Assembly: GCA_949317995.1 (NCBI GenBank) | Contig: OX439050.1 | Span: 1,178,001 to 1,242,000 of the forward strand | DNA length: 64,000 nt | From: Acholoe squamosa | Taxonomy: Eukaryota; Annelida; Polychaeta; Phyllodocida; Polynoidae | Direction of reading: 5' to 3' | In this document: one piece after another, positions 34,965-44,956 of the stretch | Layout: each line of letters opens with the position of its first letter | Numbering within the stretch: position 1 is the stretch's first letter | Position numbers and translations under genes: made by a program | The notes under the pieces: generated by a model | Seen by the model: only the letters and a program-made list of their open reading frames with translations | Told to the model about the DNA's origin: nothing | The model's database searches: none

Positions 34965-36602
34965 ATGGACACCGATGAAGGCCCCCAACCTAATCAGACA
35001 GCTGAGAAGATAAGGGCCTATGAGAAGGCCATCCAAGATGCAGTTACTGCCCTAGAGACCAACAAGTCCCAGCAGGAGGAAAGGGAGAGGATCCTCAACC
35101 AACAACTGGCAGAGAGGAATGCAGCAATAGATGCTCAACAGAAGGCCATGGAAGATCAGCGGAAGTCCCTAGAGAGACAACAACAACAGATAGCAGATCT
35201 CATGAAGATGGTATCATCCCAGACCCCACAACCTCCCACACCTGCCATCACACCTGTTGTCACACCATCTGCCTCTGGATCCAAAGATGACATCATAATC
35301 TCCATGGTGTCCAACATGACCAAGCTCATAGACAATAAACAGCAGGACGACAGAAAGATCAGGATACATGAGGTAACAAAACCCAAAACCTTTTCACACC
35401 CATCACCACTCATGTCAACAGCATTATTCATTGATCACAAATTCCCAGAATATCTGAAGGATAAGTACAAAGTGACAGACAGTGACACCATGGTAACATA
35501 TTTACCCAAGTACCTCGAAGGACAAGCACTAGCTTGGTTTGAATCCTTCAGGGAGAGTGCCACACCTGATATGTTGACATGGACCAATGTAGTGAATAAA
35601 TTAAAAGAGTATTTTGCTACTCGAGACAATATAATCTCAAGGACTGCACTCCGTGCACAAAAGATAGATGAACCTGTTCTAGACTATGCATGCCATCTCA
35701 GGAAAGTGTGTAATGCCCAACGCCAGAGTGATGAAACCCTAAGCAAGGCATTTACCCAAGGCATGAGGCCCTGGATCTCTGTAGCTCTTGAGAACAAGAA
35801 AATAGACTCTTTTGACCAAGCCCTAGACCTAGCCCTAGAGGTTGAGACCCAAGAGAGATCTAGGAAGGTAAGGGATGCAGAAACCAACCCACAGCCTACT
35901 AAGAAAAAGGTCCAGGAAATCAGCACTAGTGCAGATGAAGATGTTAACCTAATGTCTAGTGCCCATGTAAGGCAACAGGAAGCTAAGGTTGCATCAAGAG
36001 ACCCTACCGGTAGATATAGAGGAAATAACTATGACCCCAACTACCAATCCAATAGAGGTAGAGGTAGAGGGGGCAACAACAACAACCGGGGGGGTCACAA
36101 CAGTAGGAAAGACAACAGCTCTTCCAACTCCAACAATGGTAACTCTTCATACAGTGATAGGAGAGACAGAACCCCAAGTAATGGCAGATCCTATAATAAT
36201 CAAGGATCCAACAGTAGGAGCCAGAGTCCACATAGGAACTACAACTCTGGATCCTACAACAACTCTGGATCCTACAACAACAGCCAGGGTTCAAACAACT
36301 CTGGATCCTATAGTCAAGGATCCAACAGTAGGGGCCAGAGTCCACATAGGAACTACAACAGTGGATCCTACAACAACAATGGCGCTTACAACAACCAGAG
36401 ATCCAACAACTCCGGTCAATACAGCAACTCTGGTCAATATAACCAGGGTTCCAACCCACGCCAGGAGGATTACAAACCTGACACAAGAGGTTACCAGGGG
36501 AACCAACAAAGTAACCCCCAAATACCACCTCATGTGATGGATCAAATCTCCAAACTCCTGGTGGCAAGCATCTCAACCACCCCACAGAACCAGGAAAACT
36601 AG
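34965..36602 (+). CDS. gag: R2 Gag
   Basis: 545 codons from ATG at 34965 to TAG at 36600-36602. The frame is open back to 34581 but has no earlier ATG, and R1 Gag also starts here (MADADEG). A Gln/Glu-rich coiled coil spans about residues 12-85. A retrotransposon Gag capsid domain spans about 130-320 (FIDHKFPEYLKDKYKV ... YLEGQALAWFESF ... LKEYFATRDNIISR ... FTQGMRPWISVAL). The C-terminal 180 residues are Asn/Ser/Gly/Tyr/Arg-rich with RGRGRGG and repeated SYNN and GSNSR. No CCHC knuckle is present; RNA binding is presumably through the RG-rich tail. Gag would assemble particles in the cytoplasm. The stop sits in a frameshift signal leading to pol. Confidence 0.9.
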   Translation: MDTDEGPQPNQTAEKIRAYEKAIQDAVTALETNKSQQEERERILNQQLAERNAAIDAQQKAMEDQRKSLERQQQQIADLMKMVSSQTPQPPTPAITPVVTPSASGSKDDIIISMVSNMTKLIDNKQQDDRKIRIHEVTKPKTFSHPSPLMSTALFIDHKFPEYLKDKYKVTDSDTMVTYLPKYLEGQALAWFESFRESATPDMLTWTNVVNKLKEYFATRDNIISRTALRAQKIDEPVLDYACHLRKVCNAQRQSDETLSKAFTQGMRPWISVALENKKIDSFDQALDLALEVETQERSRKVRDAETNPQPTKKKVQEISTSADEDVNLMSSAHVRQQEAKVASRDPTGRYRGNNYDPNYQSNRGRGRGGNNNNRGGHNSRKDNSSSNSNNGNSSYSDRRDRTPSNGRSYNNQGSNSRSQSPHRNYNSGSYNNSGSYNNSQGSNNSGSYSQGSNSRGQSPHRNYNSGSYNNNGAYNNQRSNNSGQYSNSGQYNQGSNPRQEDYKPDTRGYQGNQQSNPQIPPHVMDQISKLLVASISTTPQNQEN

Positions 36603-36638
36603 GATGTCACAGTGCCGATGGGCCAGTGCACTGTGACA
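36593..36638 (+). promoter_or_regulatory. Candidate -1 ribosomal frameshift site at the gag-pol junction
   Basis: The slippery heptamer G-GAA-AAC (36593-36599) is directly before the gag TAG. A 5-nt spacer precedes a perfect 11-bp stem, TGTCACAGTGC (36605-36615) with GCACTGTGACA (36628-36638), loop 12 nt. Pol is open in the -1 frame across this point. R1 keeps the heptamer, stem and loop unchanged (61418-61463). Confidence 0.8.
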
Positions 36639-39600
36639 CCCCAAATACAAACAATCAATCAGGATTAACAAAGATCCAACCAGAGACAATTGCTAGTGCA
36701 AATCTACCATCTAACAGACAGAGACGTCCATCAGTGATACACATCACCCCACCAGATTCATCATCAAAGGATACAGGTGAGAGTACCAAGCTTTCTATTG
36801 TACTTCTTCAAAATGGCTGTATCAATGCAAATCTATATGATGTTTCAGATGTACAATGTTTGGTTGATACAGGTGCTACTATCACCTGTGTCAGACAATC
36901 ATTCCTCATGGATCTCCAAAAGAGATTCCATATCCAACTGAGGAAATCTAAAATCAACATCCATTTGGCAGATGGATCGGTGTGTCATGTTAGACATTCA
37001 GCTATGCTGAACTTTAGAATCCAAGGTGTCAGATTCCAATACCAATTTGCTGTAATTCCCAACCTCACACAGCCCGTTGTACTCGGCACAGATTTCTTAA
37101 GCACTACAAAATCTCAAATTGAATTTAATGTTGATCCTGAACAAATTCTCAAACCCATTAGGGCAGTGAGGGATTTTACCATCCCTCCATTCTCTGAACT
37201 TGCAGTATTGGGTAAAGTAACATCTACTCAATCACTGCAAGGCAAAACTGGAGTAGTAGATAACCTCCAAAGAAATAACAATGCCCCATATCTAGTTCAA
37301 AGGGCAGCAGTAACCCCCAGGGAAAATAACAAACATCCCCTAGTGTTACTCAACACCAGCAGGCGCCCACATAAAATCAAAAAGGGTGCCATCATAGCTC
37401 TATTTCAGGAAGTCAAGGAATCTGATTTAGAAAAACCTCAACAGGTGTCAGACACAACCCCACACACTGATCAATCCATCTCAGCCATACGGCCTGAGGA
37501 TGCAACTCAATTCAGTGACACAGACTCAGACTGTGAGTCCACATATGCTGACCCTGAACCCAACTCAACCAGACTCTCTGAAATAGCTGCTATACATAGT
37601 GAGGCACATGACCTCGAGCCAGAATTGGAAGAGAATGTTCCACCAAAATCTGTGCTCACATCCAAAGATCAGCATGATAGATTAAAATCACTGCTGACCA
37701 AGTATGATGATGTATTTGTAGGAAAAGATGGAGACATTGGTGCCACACACCTGTATACACACTCTATACATGTAAAACCTGAGGCAGTACCATGTCATTT
37801 CCTACCATATAGACAAACACCAGAAAAACAGGCCGCAATAGGGGAAGAGTGTGAAAGGCTAGTACAACAGGGCATTCTGAGAGAATGTGCCGAGGGCCCC
37901 TGGGCCTCCAGATCCTTTTTAGTACAAAAATCATCGGGAGGCCATCGGCTCGTCACAGATTTTCGTTATTTGAACCAGAACACGATAAATCAAGCCTTAT
38001 CTACACCCCGGGCCGACGACACTCTAGACATGATAGGGTCACTCAGACCAAGAGTATTCAGTAAGCTAGATGCCCAACAGGGATTTTTTCAAATTCCTAT
38101 AAGACAGGAGGACCAGCATAAAACCGCATTCATAGCAAATGACAAAAAATATGTCTATGAAAGGATGCCGATGGGTTTAGCGACGGCACCGGCGGGATTC
38201 TGCCATCTAGTCACATTAATTCTGAACAAACTCAAGTACAAATGTGCCCTACCATACCTAGATGACATATTGGTATTATCACCATCAATCGAACAACACT
38301 TCCATGACCTGGAAGATGTGTTCAACAGCCTAAGAGTTGGTAAACTCAAACTGAAGAAATCAAAATGTGAATACTTCATAGACAGAATAGACTTCTTGGG
38401 AATGAGAGTCACACCCATGGGACTACAACCATCTCCCACAAAGGTGGAGTCAATCAAAACCTTCCCAACACCAAAATCAGTCAAAAATGTCCGATCCTTC
38501 ACAGGCCTATGCCAATACTTCAAAAAGTTTATCAAAGGTTATGCCCAAATTGCTAGACCATTATATGATCTACAGACACATCTCAAAGCATTTGTCTGGA
38601 CAGAAGAGGCAGATAATGCTTTCAAAACACTAAAGCATGCCCTCTGTACCAATGCTCTTCTCAGATATCCAAACTATGAGAAAGAGTTCAGTTTGGCAAC
38701 TGATGCTTCCAATGTGAGTTTAGGAGCTGTACTCTCACAGAGAGATAATGAAGGAGTGCTCAGACCAGTAGCCTTTGCAGGTAGAACCCTCTCAAAACAT
38801 GAGAGAAATTACAATACCACAGAGAGAGAACTACTGGGAGTAGTGTATGGAGTATTACACTTCAGACACTATCTAGAGACTAGACACTTCCAATTATACA
38901 CAGACCATGCAGCCCTAATCCCACTATTAACCAATACAGGACTCACACATAGATGGGCCAGATGGGCTCTAGACATACAACAATTTTCATTCACCATCCA
39001 ACACGTGAAAGGTGATGATAACACACCACCAGATGCTATGTCTAGAAGAGAATACCCAGATTCTGGACCCATGACTAACCATCCACCCCCACCAAGGAGA
39101 GTTAGAGCAGCCAGTAGAACCAAGTTTGCAAAAGTAACAAAGAAAGTACCATTCAAAAGGGATGATCCACCCAACACCATTGAAAGGCCAGAGACACCCA
39201 TTAGGGGTATCTTGAAGCAATCTACACACTATGTGTTTTGCCACTGTGAGAGAGAATACTCACAACTCTTTCCAGATAATGACTTCGAGCCTATTGAATT
39301 CTCATCACTCAATCAGATAGTGAAGGCAACTCCTAAGGAGCCACCCTTCACCCCACCTGACTCAGATGATGAAGATCCAGAAGACACAATATATGCTATT
39401 ACTCAAGCAACTTCTAAATCAGTCAGATTCTTTGAACCAATGCAGGGAGAGGAAACATCAAACCATTTGTGTCCTATGACCACACGCTCAAAGACTAGAG
39501 AAATGATTCAGGAGGGCACACCAAAACCCCCCACACAATCACAAACTATTCTAAATGAGAAAAAGGTCACAGGAAACAAACCTACCAAAACCCCACCTGC

Positions 39601-41356
39601 CAGGAAAAATGTCACAAAAGACACTGCATCTACTAAATCAAAGAACTCTGAGACAAAGAAGATTGACAAAAAGCAAATTGTGCCTTTAAAGAAAAAGGTT
39701 GCCACTCCCATCAAGGCGAGAATAGGCCCTCCAAAGGAGCCTACACACCAAAACAAGAGTGACACACCCCAACAAAAGGCACAAGATAGGCCAATAGTCG
39801 ATGAAAAAGAAAAAGAAAGAGACAGAATAAAACAACATGTGCTAGATATAAATCAACTACTGGATCAGATTCCCGACACATCCATCTCAGGTACAAACCT
39901 TGGCTTGGAACAAAGGAAAGACAAGGACCTATTGCCCCTCATACAGTATCTTGAGGATGGAACCTTGCCTGCACCAAAAGCACAAGGAAATAGAATCATC
40001 AACCAAGGCCAGACATACACCTTGGTAAATGGTACATTAGTCCATATATGCCCCATAAATTGGAGAAAAACCAATACTGTACCACTTCAAATTGTTATAC
40101 CACAGCAATGGGTAACAAGTACACTACAGTATTTCCATGACTCACCTACTGGCGGCCATCTTGGTTCAAGTAGGATGCTGTCAGCACTCCGACCTAGGGT
40201 ATATTGGAAGTCTATGCTAGCAGACACAACAAAATATGTTTCCACCTGCCACACATGCCTCACAGCAGAAAGGCAAGTACACTCACACAAAACACCAATG
40301 ACAGTGAGAGAGTACATGACTTCACCAATGAAGTTCCTAAACCTAGACGCGGTGGGACCACTTCCCACAACTGCCAGGGGAAACAAACATATACAAGTCT
40401 GCATAGATTATGCTACCAGATATGCAACAGCTTGGGCTACTACTGACTTAAAAGCTGAGACAACAGCAGCAGAGTTCTACAAGAATATAATTTGTCATCA
40501 TGGAACACCAGCCACTCTTCAAACAGACAATGGGACATGTTATACAGGTGCAAAGTTCACAAAGTTAACTAAACACCTCAAGATCAAACATAAATTCTCC
40601 TCACCATACAGGCCACAATCAAATGGGCTTGTAGAGAGATTCAATGCTAGCATAGGCACAGCACTCAGAGCATTCTGCTCAAAGCACCAAAACAATTGGG
40701 ATTCATTTTTTGAACCCATAACCTTTGCATTAAACAACACTGAATCCCAAACCACAGGATTCACCCCTTTCTTCCTACTCCATGGAAGAAACCCAGCCAC
40801 CCCAATGGACTTAGGGCTGGGAATACAGGAAGACATATCCACCGTAGCAGACCATGTAGCTAACATGATAACAAATCAAGATACCTCTAGGAGGAAAGCT
40901 ATAGAAAGGGTCGCCAAGCTACAAAAGGAAAGGAAGGATAGATATGATAAGAAACTTACACCACAGGAAATCAAGGTCACCGACATGGTGTACCTAAACA
41001 TACCAAGAATCCTGACCAACACAGAGTGTAAGAAACTTCAACCCCTTTTTATGGGACCATATGTTGTAGTAGATAGACCTAGTTTGACAAGTGCCAAACT
41101 CAAAAACTTGGACACCAATCTATTGGTGGCCAGACCAGTGCACATAGACAGACTGAAAAAGGTTGTGGCTGTCAGAAATAATGAATTTGCACACAGGCTT
41201 ATTCCACATGAGGCCAAATACTACAGCAAAATTGTAAGGAACAAAAATGATATCACCCTTACAAGAGAAACCACAGGCATAGGCCCTATCAAGCCTAGGC
41301 CTGCACACCACATACTAAGGAAGACATCTAGGTGTGGTGCAGTTTCAAGAAATTAG
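36599..41356 (+). CDS. pol: R2 Pol: protease, RT, RNase H, integrase
   Basis: Expressed presumably as Gag-Pol by -1 frameshifting; there is no ATG at the start of the frame. Counting from codon 36626, the protease has CLVDTGAT with catalytic Asp near residue 81. RT has KLDAQQGFFQIPI and YLDD at 544-547 (38255-38266). RNase H has TDASNVSLGAVLSQ and YTDHAAL. A linker of about 250 residues is basic and Pro-rich. Integrase has an HHCC finger (HDSPTGGHLG ... CHTC), then catalytic Asp 1241 (LDAVG), Asp 1301 (QTDNG) and Glu 1337 (LVERFN), with the D-35-E spacing. A GPY module follows and no chromodomain is visible. About 1580 residues, normal for gypsy Pol with a long linker. Confidence 0.92.
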   Translation, partial: LGCHSADGPVHCDTPNTNNQSGLTKIQPETIASANLPSNRQRRPSVIHITPPDSSSKDTGESTKLSIVLLQNGCINANLYDVSDVQCLVDTGATITCVRQSFLMDLQKRFHIQLRKSKINIHLADGSVCHVRHSAMLNFRIQGVRFQYQFAVIPNLTQPVVLGTDFLSTTKSQIEFNVDPEQILKPIRAVRDFTIPPFSELAVLGKVTSTQSLQGKTGVVDNLQRNNNAPYLVQRAAVTPRENNKHPLVLLNTSRRPHKIKKGAIIALFQEVKESDLEKPQQVSDTTPHTDQSISAIRPEDATQFSDTDSDCESTYADPEPNSTRLSEIAAIHSEAHDLEPELEENVPPKSVLTSKDQHDRLKSLLTKYDDVFVGKDGDIGATHLYTHSIHVKPEAVPCHFLPYRQTPEKQAAIGEECERLVQQGILRECAEGPWASRSFLVQKSSGGHRLVTDFRYLNQNTINQALSTPRADDTLDMIGSLRPRVFSKLDAQQGFFQIPIRQEDQHKTAFIANDKKYVYERMPMGLATAPAGFCHLVTLILNKLKYKCALPYLDDILVLSPSIEQHFHDLEDVFNSLRVGKLKLKKSKCEYFIDRIDFLGMRVTPMGLQPSPTKVESIKTFPTPKSVKNVRSFTGLCQYFKKFIKGYAQIARPLYDLQTHLKAFVWTEEADNAFKTLKHALCTNALLRYPNYEKEFSLATDASNVSLGAVLSQRDNEGVLRPVAFAGRTLSKHERNYNTTERELLGVVYGVLHFRHYLETRHFQLYTDHAALIPLLTNTGLTHRWARWALDIQQFSFTIQHVKGDDNTPPDAMSRREYPDSGPMTNHPPPPRRVRAASRTKFAKVTKKVPFKRDDPPNTIERPETPIRGILKQSTHYVFCHCEREYSQLFPDNDFEPIEFSSLNQIVKATPKEPPFTPPDSDDEDPEDTIYAITQATSKSVRFFEPMQGEETSNHLCPMTTRSKTREMIQEGTPKPPTQSQTILNEKKVTGNKPTKTPPARKNVTKDTASTKSKNSETKKIDKKQIVPLKKKVATPIKARIGPPKEPTHQNKSDTPQQKAQDRPIVDEKEKERDRIKQHVLDINQLLDQIPDTSISGTNLGLEQRKDKDLLPLIQYLEDGTLPAPKAQGNRIINQGQTYTLVNGTLVHICPINWRKTNTVPLQIVIPQQWVTSTLQYFHDSPTGGHLGSSRMLSALRPRVYWKSMLADTTKYVSTCHTCLTAERQVHSHKTPMTVREYMTSPMKFLNLDAVGPLPTTARGNKHIQVCIDYATRYATAWATTDLKAETTAAEFYKNIICHHGTPATLQTDNGTCYTGAKFTKLTKHLKIKHKFSSPYRPQSNGLVERFNASIGTALRAFCSKHQNNWDSFFEPITFALNNTESQTTGFTPFFLLHGRNPATPMDLGLGIQEDISTVADHVANMITNQDTSRRKAIERVAKLQKERKDRYDKKLTPQEIKVTDMVYLNIPRILTNTECKKLQPLFMGPYVVVDRPSLTSAKLKNLDTNLLVARPVHIDRLKKVVAVRNNEFAHRLIPHEAKYYSKIVRNKNDITLTRETTGIGPIKPRPAHHILRKTSRCGAVSRN

Positions 41357-42182
41357 AAACAAGATTGAGATACCAAAAGACATAAGATTTTCAAAATGTA
41401 TTACAAATTCTCTTCATCCACACATAAGACATGTGTGACTGATAATGAATTACTATGTATATAAAGCCAATCAAATTTGTAAATATATCAGTAGGTTATT
41501 GCCTCTGAAAAGGGTCAAAGACTGGGACCCCCCAAGTAAAGCAGACATGAAGTCTAAGAAGAGTAAGGGTAACACAATGGAGTGTCTAAAGCCTAATCCC
41601 CACATGAAAGAGCGCGCTATGCCAACACAGCAGTCTATAGAGATCAATTGACCTTATAAGCTACACTCAGACAACTGTCTAGACGGTCATGAATGGCTGT
41701 CCTGGATGACAGGAGGAGCTAATTACCAGTACACAGAGTACACAATAGACCCCCACAGTTGCAGACACTGGAGATCAAGGCCTTGACTCCAGAGAAACAA
41801 TACCAGGCCCACAATGGATGTGGGTAGGGTAGGCTACATAAGAAGCACTGTGGACCATAGCCCACCATCAGTCTTCATCCAGCTGCAGTCTGGAACACAA
41901 GTCTACAGGACCCCACTTGGGAATTAGCCAGCCCACTTCTCCATGAGGAGAGACTGCACTAGGATAAAGAACACACCTACTTCACCTTCAACCTGACCTT
42001 ACCATTTACTGGTCAATCTCTATAGACTCACCGGACATATTGCCAAGACAGCTCAATCTTGCAAAGGTACAGTTTGAACCACTTCATTTAAAGTGTTACA
42101 CCATACACTTAGATTTTACCAGCACCAAATCACTACAAATTTGACAAGACTTTAAACAGCAAACTTGCTTTACACAAGCACC
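41357..42182 (+). other. R2 pol-env intergenic segment with a small ORF
   Basis: About 0.8 kb with a 68-codon ATG frame at 41445-41651 (basic, KSKKSKG). R1 keeps the 3' half of this frame nearly unchanged but has stops at both ends, so coding is doubtful. The segment probably contains the env splice acceptor or leader. Confidence 0.4.
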
Positions 42183-44807
42183 ATGGGGACACTGAGAGTT
42201 TCACCCATACTGCTAACTATGCTGTTACTATATACTATCGAACCACTTACTGCAGGTTATACACCTGTGGTGAGACAAAACATAGGAGTAGTATTCAAAC
42301 CTAGCCCTCAACCATTGGTCAATGGACATACAACCACAACACTATTGTTAGCTATCCCCTACAAGATACCTCGGGCACCCGTTACCCAAGGATCCATAAG
42401 GGATAGAATACTCCAGTTGACCACTCCTACTCTACAAGATCATACCTCTGGCCAAATTATCCAACAAGCTAAGGAGCTAGACACCTTGCTGGAAATTGCA
42501 GACAAGGAGATAAATGAAACACTAGCCTCCATCAAATTGTTCTTATCCAACCCCATAAACACATTGGACAAGGCCAAAAGAGAGGCCATACTGGGTTTTC
42601 TAGCACCCCTGTTTCGCGGTGTGCTAGGTCTAGCCACAGTAGAAGATGTAAACCAAGTAATGGGACAGCTCAAGAACATAGATGAAATACTAAGAAAATT
42701 TGCTAAACAGGATCAGGAAGCAGCTAATCTCATTGAAAAGATCACAGACAGACAAGATAAGTTTGTTAAAGCATACATCCAAGATAAGAAGGTACTGGAC
42801 AGCACAATCAACACCATAGGTGACACCGTCAACCTGTGGGCCTCTAACATGTCCAGGTCACTTGACTCATATTCAAGGCACAAGAAAACTCAAAGGGAGA
42901 AAATGCAAGTATTAAATGATGCATTAATTATCATAGCAGCAAGAATGAATACAGTTCAATCACTGCAAAGGACAAATGCAGCCCTGAGGATGCTATCATC
43001 AGGGATCCTAACCCCTGATATAGTGCCACCCTCAGACCTTGCTAGATATCTAATTGACATTAATAACAAACTTAGGATTACACACCCTGGAGCACAAGTC
43101 GCAATTAATGACTTAGATTTCTATTATTCACAGAAGCTGACCTCATACACTTACTCAGCTCACCATATATATATTCATCTGGACATTATAATTCAATCTA
43201 CCACCTCAACCTTCAAACTGTACCAAATGATTACATCACCCATGCCTATAGACACACAGGAGACCCCCACCAGAGGAGTCACCAAACTACAAACCACAAC
43301 TGAGTTTCTAGCAGTATCTTACGACGAATCATTATTTATCGAATTGGACTCAGCAGATATGCAGGCATGTGAAGGTACTACAGTAAAGGTATGCAGAGAT
43401 GTAAATGGTAGAATCTATAAACACAGGCCTACATGCCCTGTAGCCATTTTTACTAACCAGGCTCAACAGATTAAGGAACATTGCAAGTTTACAGTTTCAC
43501 CACTGCAAGCACCTACCACCCATGCTATTTCCATTTCTGAAGATGAGTATCTGGTCACTACTAATGAACCCCATTACTTTATCAACTGCCATGGTAAAAC
43601 GTCTGAAACTCGGAAGGCCCAGTCCTACTCAATCATAGGTGTACCCTGTGGGTGCACGATCAGTGTAGGAGAATTTTCTCTTCCAAACACAAGGTTGCCC
43701 TGTAACTCAACCTTATCATTTCATTACATTCTCAAGACAATTAATTTACCATTCATGGCAGCACTTAACAAAATTTCTGAAACCAAACCAGATGAAAGAG
43801 AGAATCTTCCAAATTTCCCAGTAGTGAACCTTTCTAGAACCTTAGAAAAACTACAGGAGAATCCAATCATGGATGATATTACTCAACTAAATTTAGAGCC
43901 CTTTGCTAAAACAGTATTAAAAGATGCCTCCAACCTTAACAAGGAAATGGAAACGAGCTACGAGGAATCATACCTACGTCGAGTTACAGAGCATCCAATC
44001 TTCCAAAGCTTAGCACTCATCCTAGGGATATCAGCTCACATTTTTATAGTATACATACTACTCAAATTATACAGACTAGGAGGGACTGTAGCCTACCTGC
44101 CTACAGCCAAAGCATTCAGACTAGTCACCGAGCTGCCCCTACACAAATTGCTCCCAGATAAGAATCCTACCAAACTAACCCCTACAGAGGAAACCCACAC
44201 CCCTTTCCTCACAATTCAGGAAACCCACACCCTGATAATTGCTATATTATTCACCCTGACCATCTACTCAGCCTACAGAATAATGAAGTACCTTAAGAAA
44301 TTTGCACAGACACACTGTGGCAAGAAAAATGTGGCCAAGCGCACAAATCCCACAATATATTTTAAAATATATTGTGGGGACTCAAACTTCGCGCTACCCT
44401 TGAGGCCAATACCACATGAATTTGATGAGATTAAATCAGCAGCTGCCCCTACCTATAAGGATATAGTGGTTAAAACCTTCCCACTACCTAAGGCTATATT
44501 TACCTGGAATGGACCAGCAGTTATAACAACACAGAGAGGAGAATTTGCTTATCACCTCCCTCAGGTGATACACCTACCTTGGCGCACTAGGTTCAGTACT
44601 ATACCAGCCCTTAAAAACAAAGGACTGTACTACTCCATGCTTCTCCAGAACGATTGTGGCACCAGCCCGGTGACCATGACAGCACTGGAAAATACAACAG
44701 ATATAATTGTTGACGAACAACAGGAGGAGACCGCAAGGTCAAACATGCAGACTATTGCCAACTTTCTAAACCACCAGCCCTCCCCGGTGACTGTGGAAAC
44801 AGCCTAG
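42183..44807 (+). CDS. env: R2 Env-like membrane glycoprotein, F-protein-like
   Basis: 874 codons. ATG at 42183 in CACCATGGG context was chosen over the upstream non-ATG opening. Residues 1-24 form a signal peptide. A basic KR pair at 132-133 is followed by a hydrophobic Gly/Ala/Leu-rich stretch (ILGFLAPLFRGVLGLA) and heptad-like helices, the layout of gypsy/baculovirus F fusion proteins with a furin-type site. A central Cys-containing region (CEGTTVKVC, CPVAIF, GVPCGCTI, LPCNSTLSF) is typical of that group. Two membrane segments lie at about 606-630 and 682-703. A further 170 residues follow, which is long for a cytoplasmic tail. The KR context lacks a full R-x-K/R-R motif, so cleavage is uncertain. 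R1 carries a broken homologue. Confidence 0.85.
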   Translation: MGTLRVSPILLTMLLLYTIEPLTAGYTPVVRQNIGVVFKPSPQPLVNGHTTTTLLLAIPYKIPRAPVTQGSIRDRILQLTTPTLQDHTSGQIIQQAKELDTLLEIADKEINETLASIKLFLSNPINTLDKAKREAILGFLAPLFRGVLGLATVEDVNQVMGQLKNIDEILRKFAKQDQEAANLIEKITDRQDKFVKAYIQDKKVLDSTINTIGDTVNLWASNMSRSLDSYSRHKKTQREKMQVLNDALIIIAARMNTVQSLQRTNAALRMLSSGILTPDIVPPSDLARYLIDINNKLRITHPGAQVAINDLDFYYSQKLTSYTYSAHHIYIHLDIIIQSTTSTFKLYQMITSPMPIDTQETPTRGVTKLQTTTEFLAVSYDESLFIELDSADMQACEGTTVKVCRDVNGRIYKHRPTCPVAIFTNQAQQIKEHCKFTVSPLQAPTTHAISISEDEYLVTTNEPHYFINCHGKTSETRKAQSYSIIGVPCGCTISVGEFSLPNTRLPCNSTLSFHYILKTINLPFMAALNKISETKPDERENLPNFPVVNLSRTLEKLQENPIMDDITQLNLEPFAKTVLKDASNLNKEMETSYEESYLRRVTEHPIFQSLALILGISAHIFIVYILLKLYRLGGTVAYLPTAKAFRLVTELPLHKLLPDKNPTKLTPTEETHTPFLTIQETHTLIIAILFTLTIYSAYRIMKYLKKFAQTHCGKKNVAKRTNPTIYFKIYCGDSNFALPLRPIPHEFDEIKSAAAPTYKDIVVKTFPLPKAIFTWNGPAVITTQRGEFAYHLPQVIHLPWRTRFSTIPALKNKGLYYSMLLQNDCGTSPVTMTALENTTDIIVDEQQEETARSNMQTIANFLNHQPSPVTVETA

Positions 44808-44956
44808 ACTGCCCACAGCCTAGGCTGCCCCCAGTCCACCACCAGGAGACAACACATCAGAGACAGTATTCAGAACTTTTCGGACAATTTGCCGGCCCTG
44901 AAAAGGGCCTTTGGGATGGCGGGTTTTTACACCCTAGGTTTCAGTCAGTCGGGATC

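Noticed and set aside
36004-36585. Cys-rich 193-codon antisense ORF
   Set aside because: It is opposite to the Asn/Ser-rich Gag tail; its Cys and Tyr content is the complement of that codon bias.
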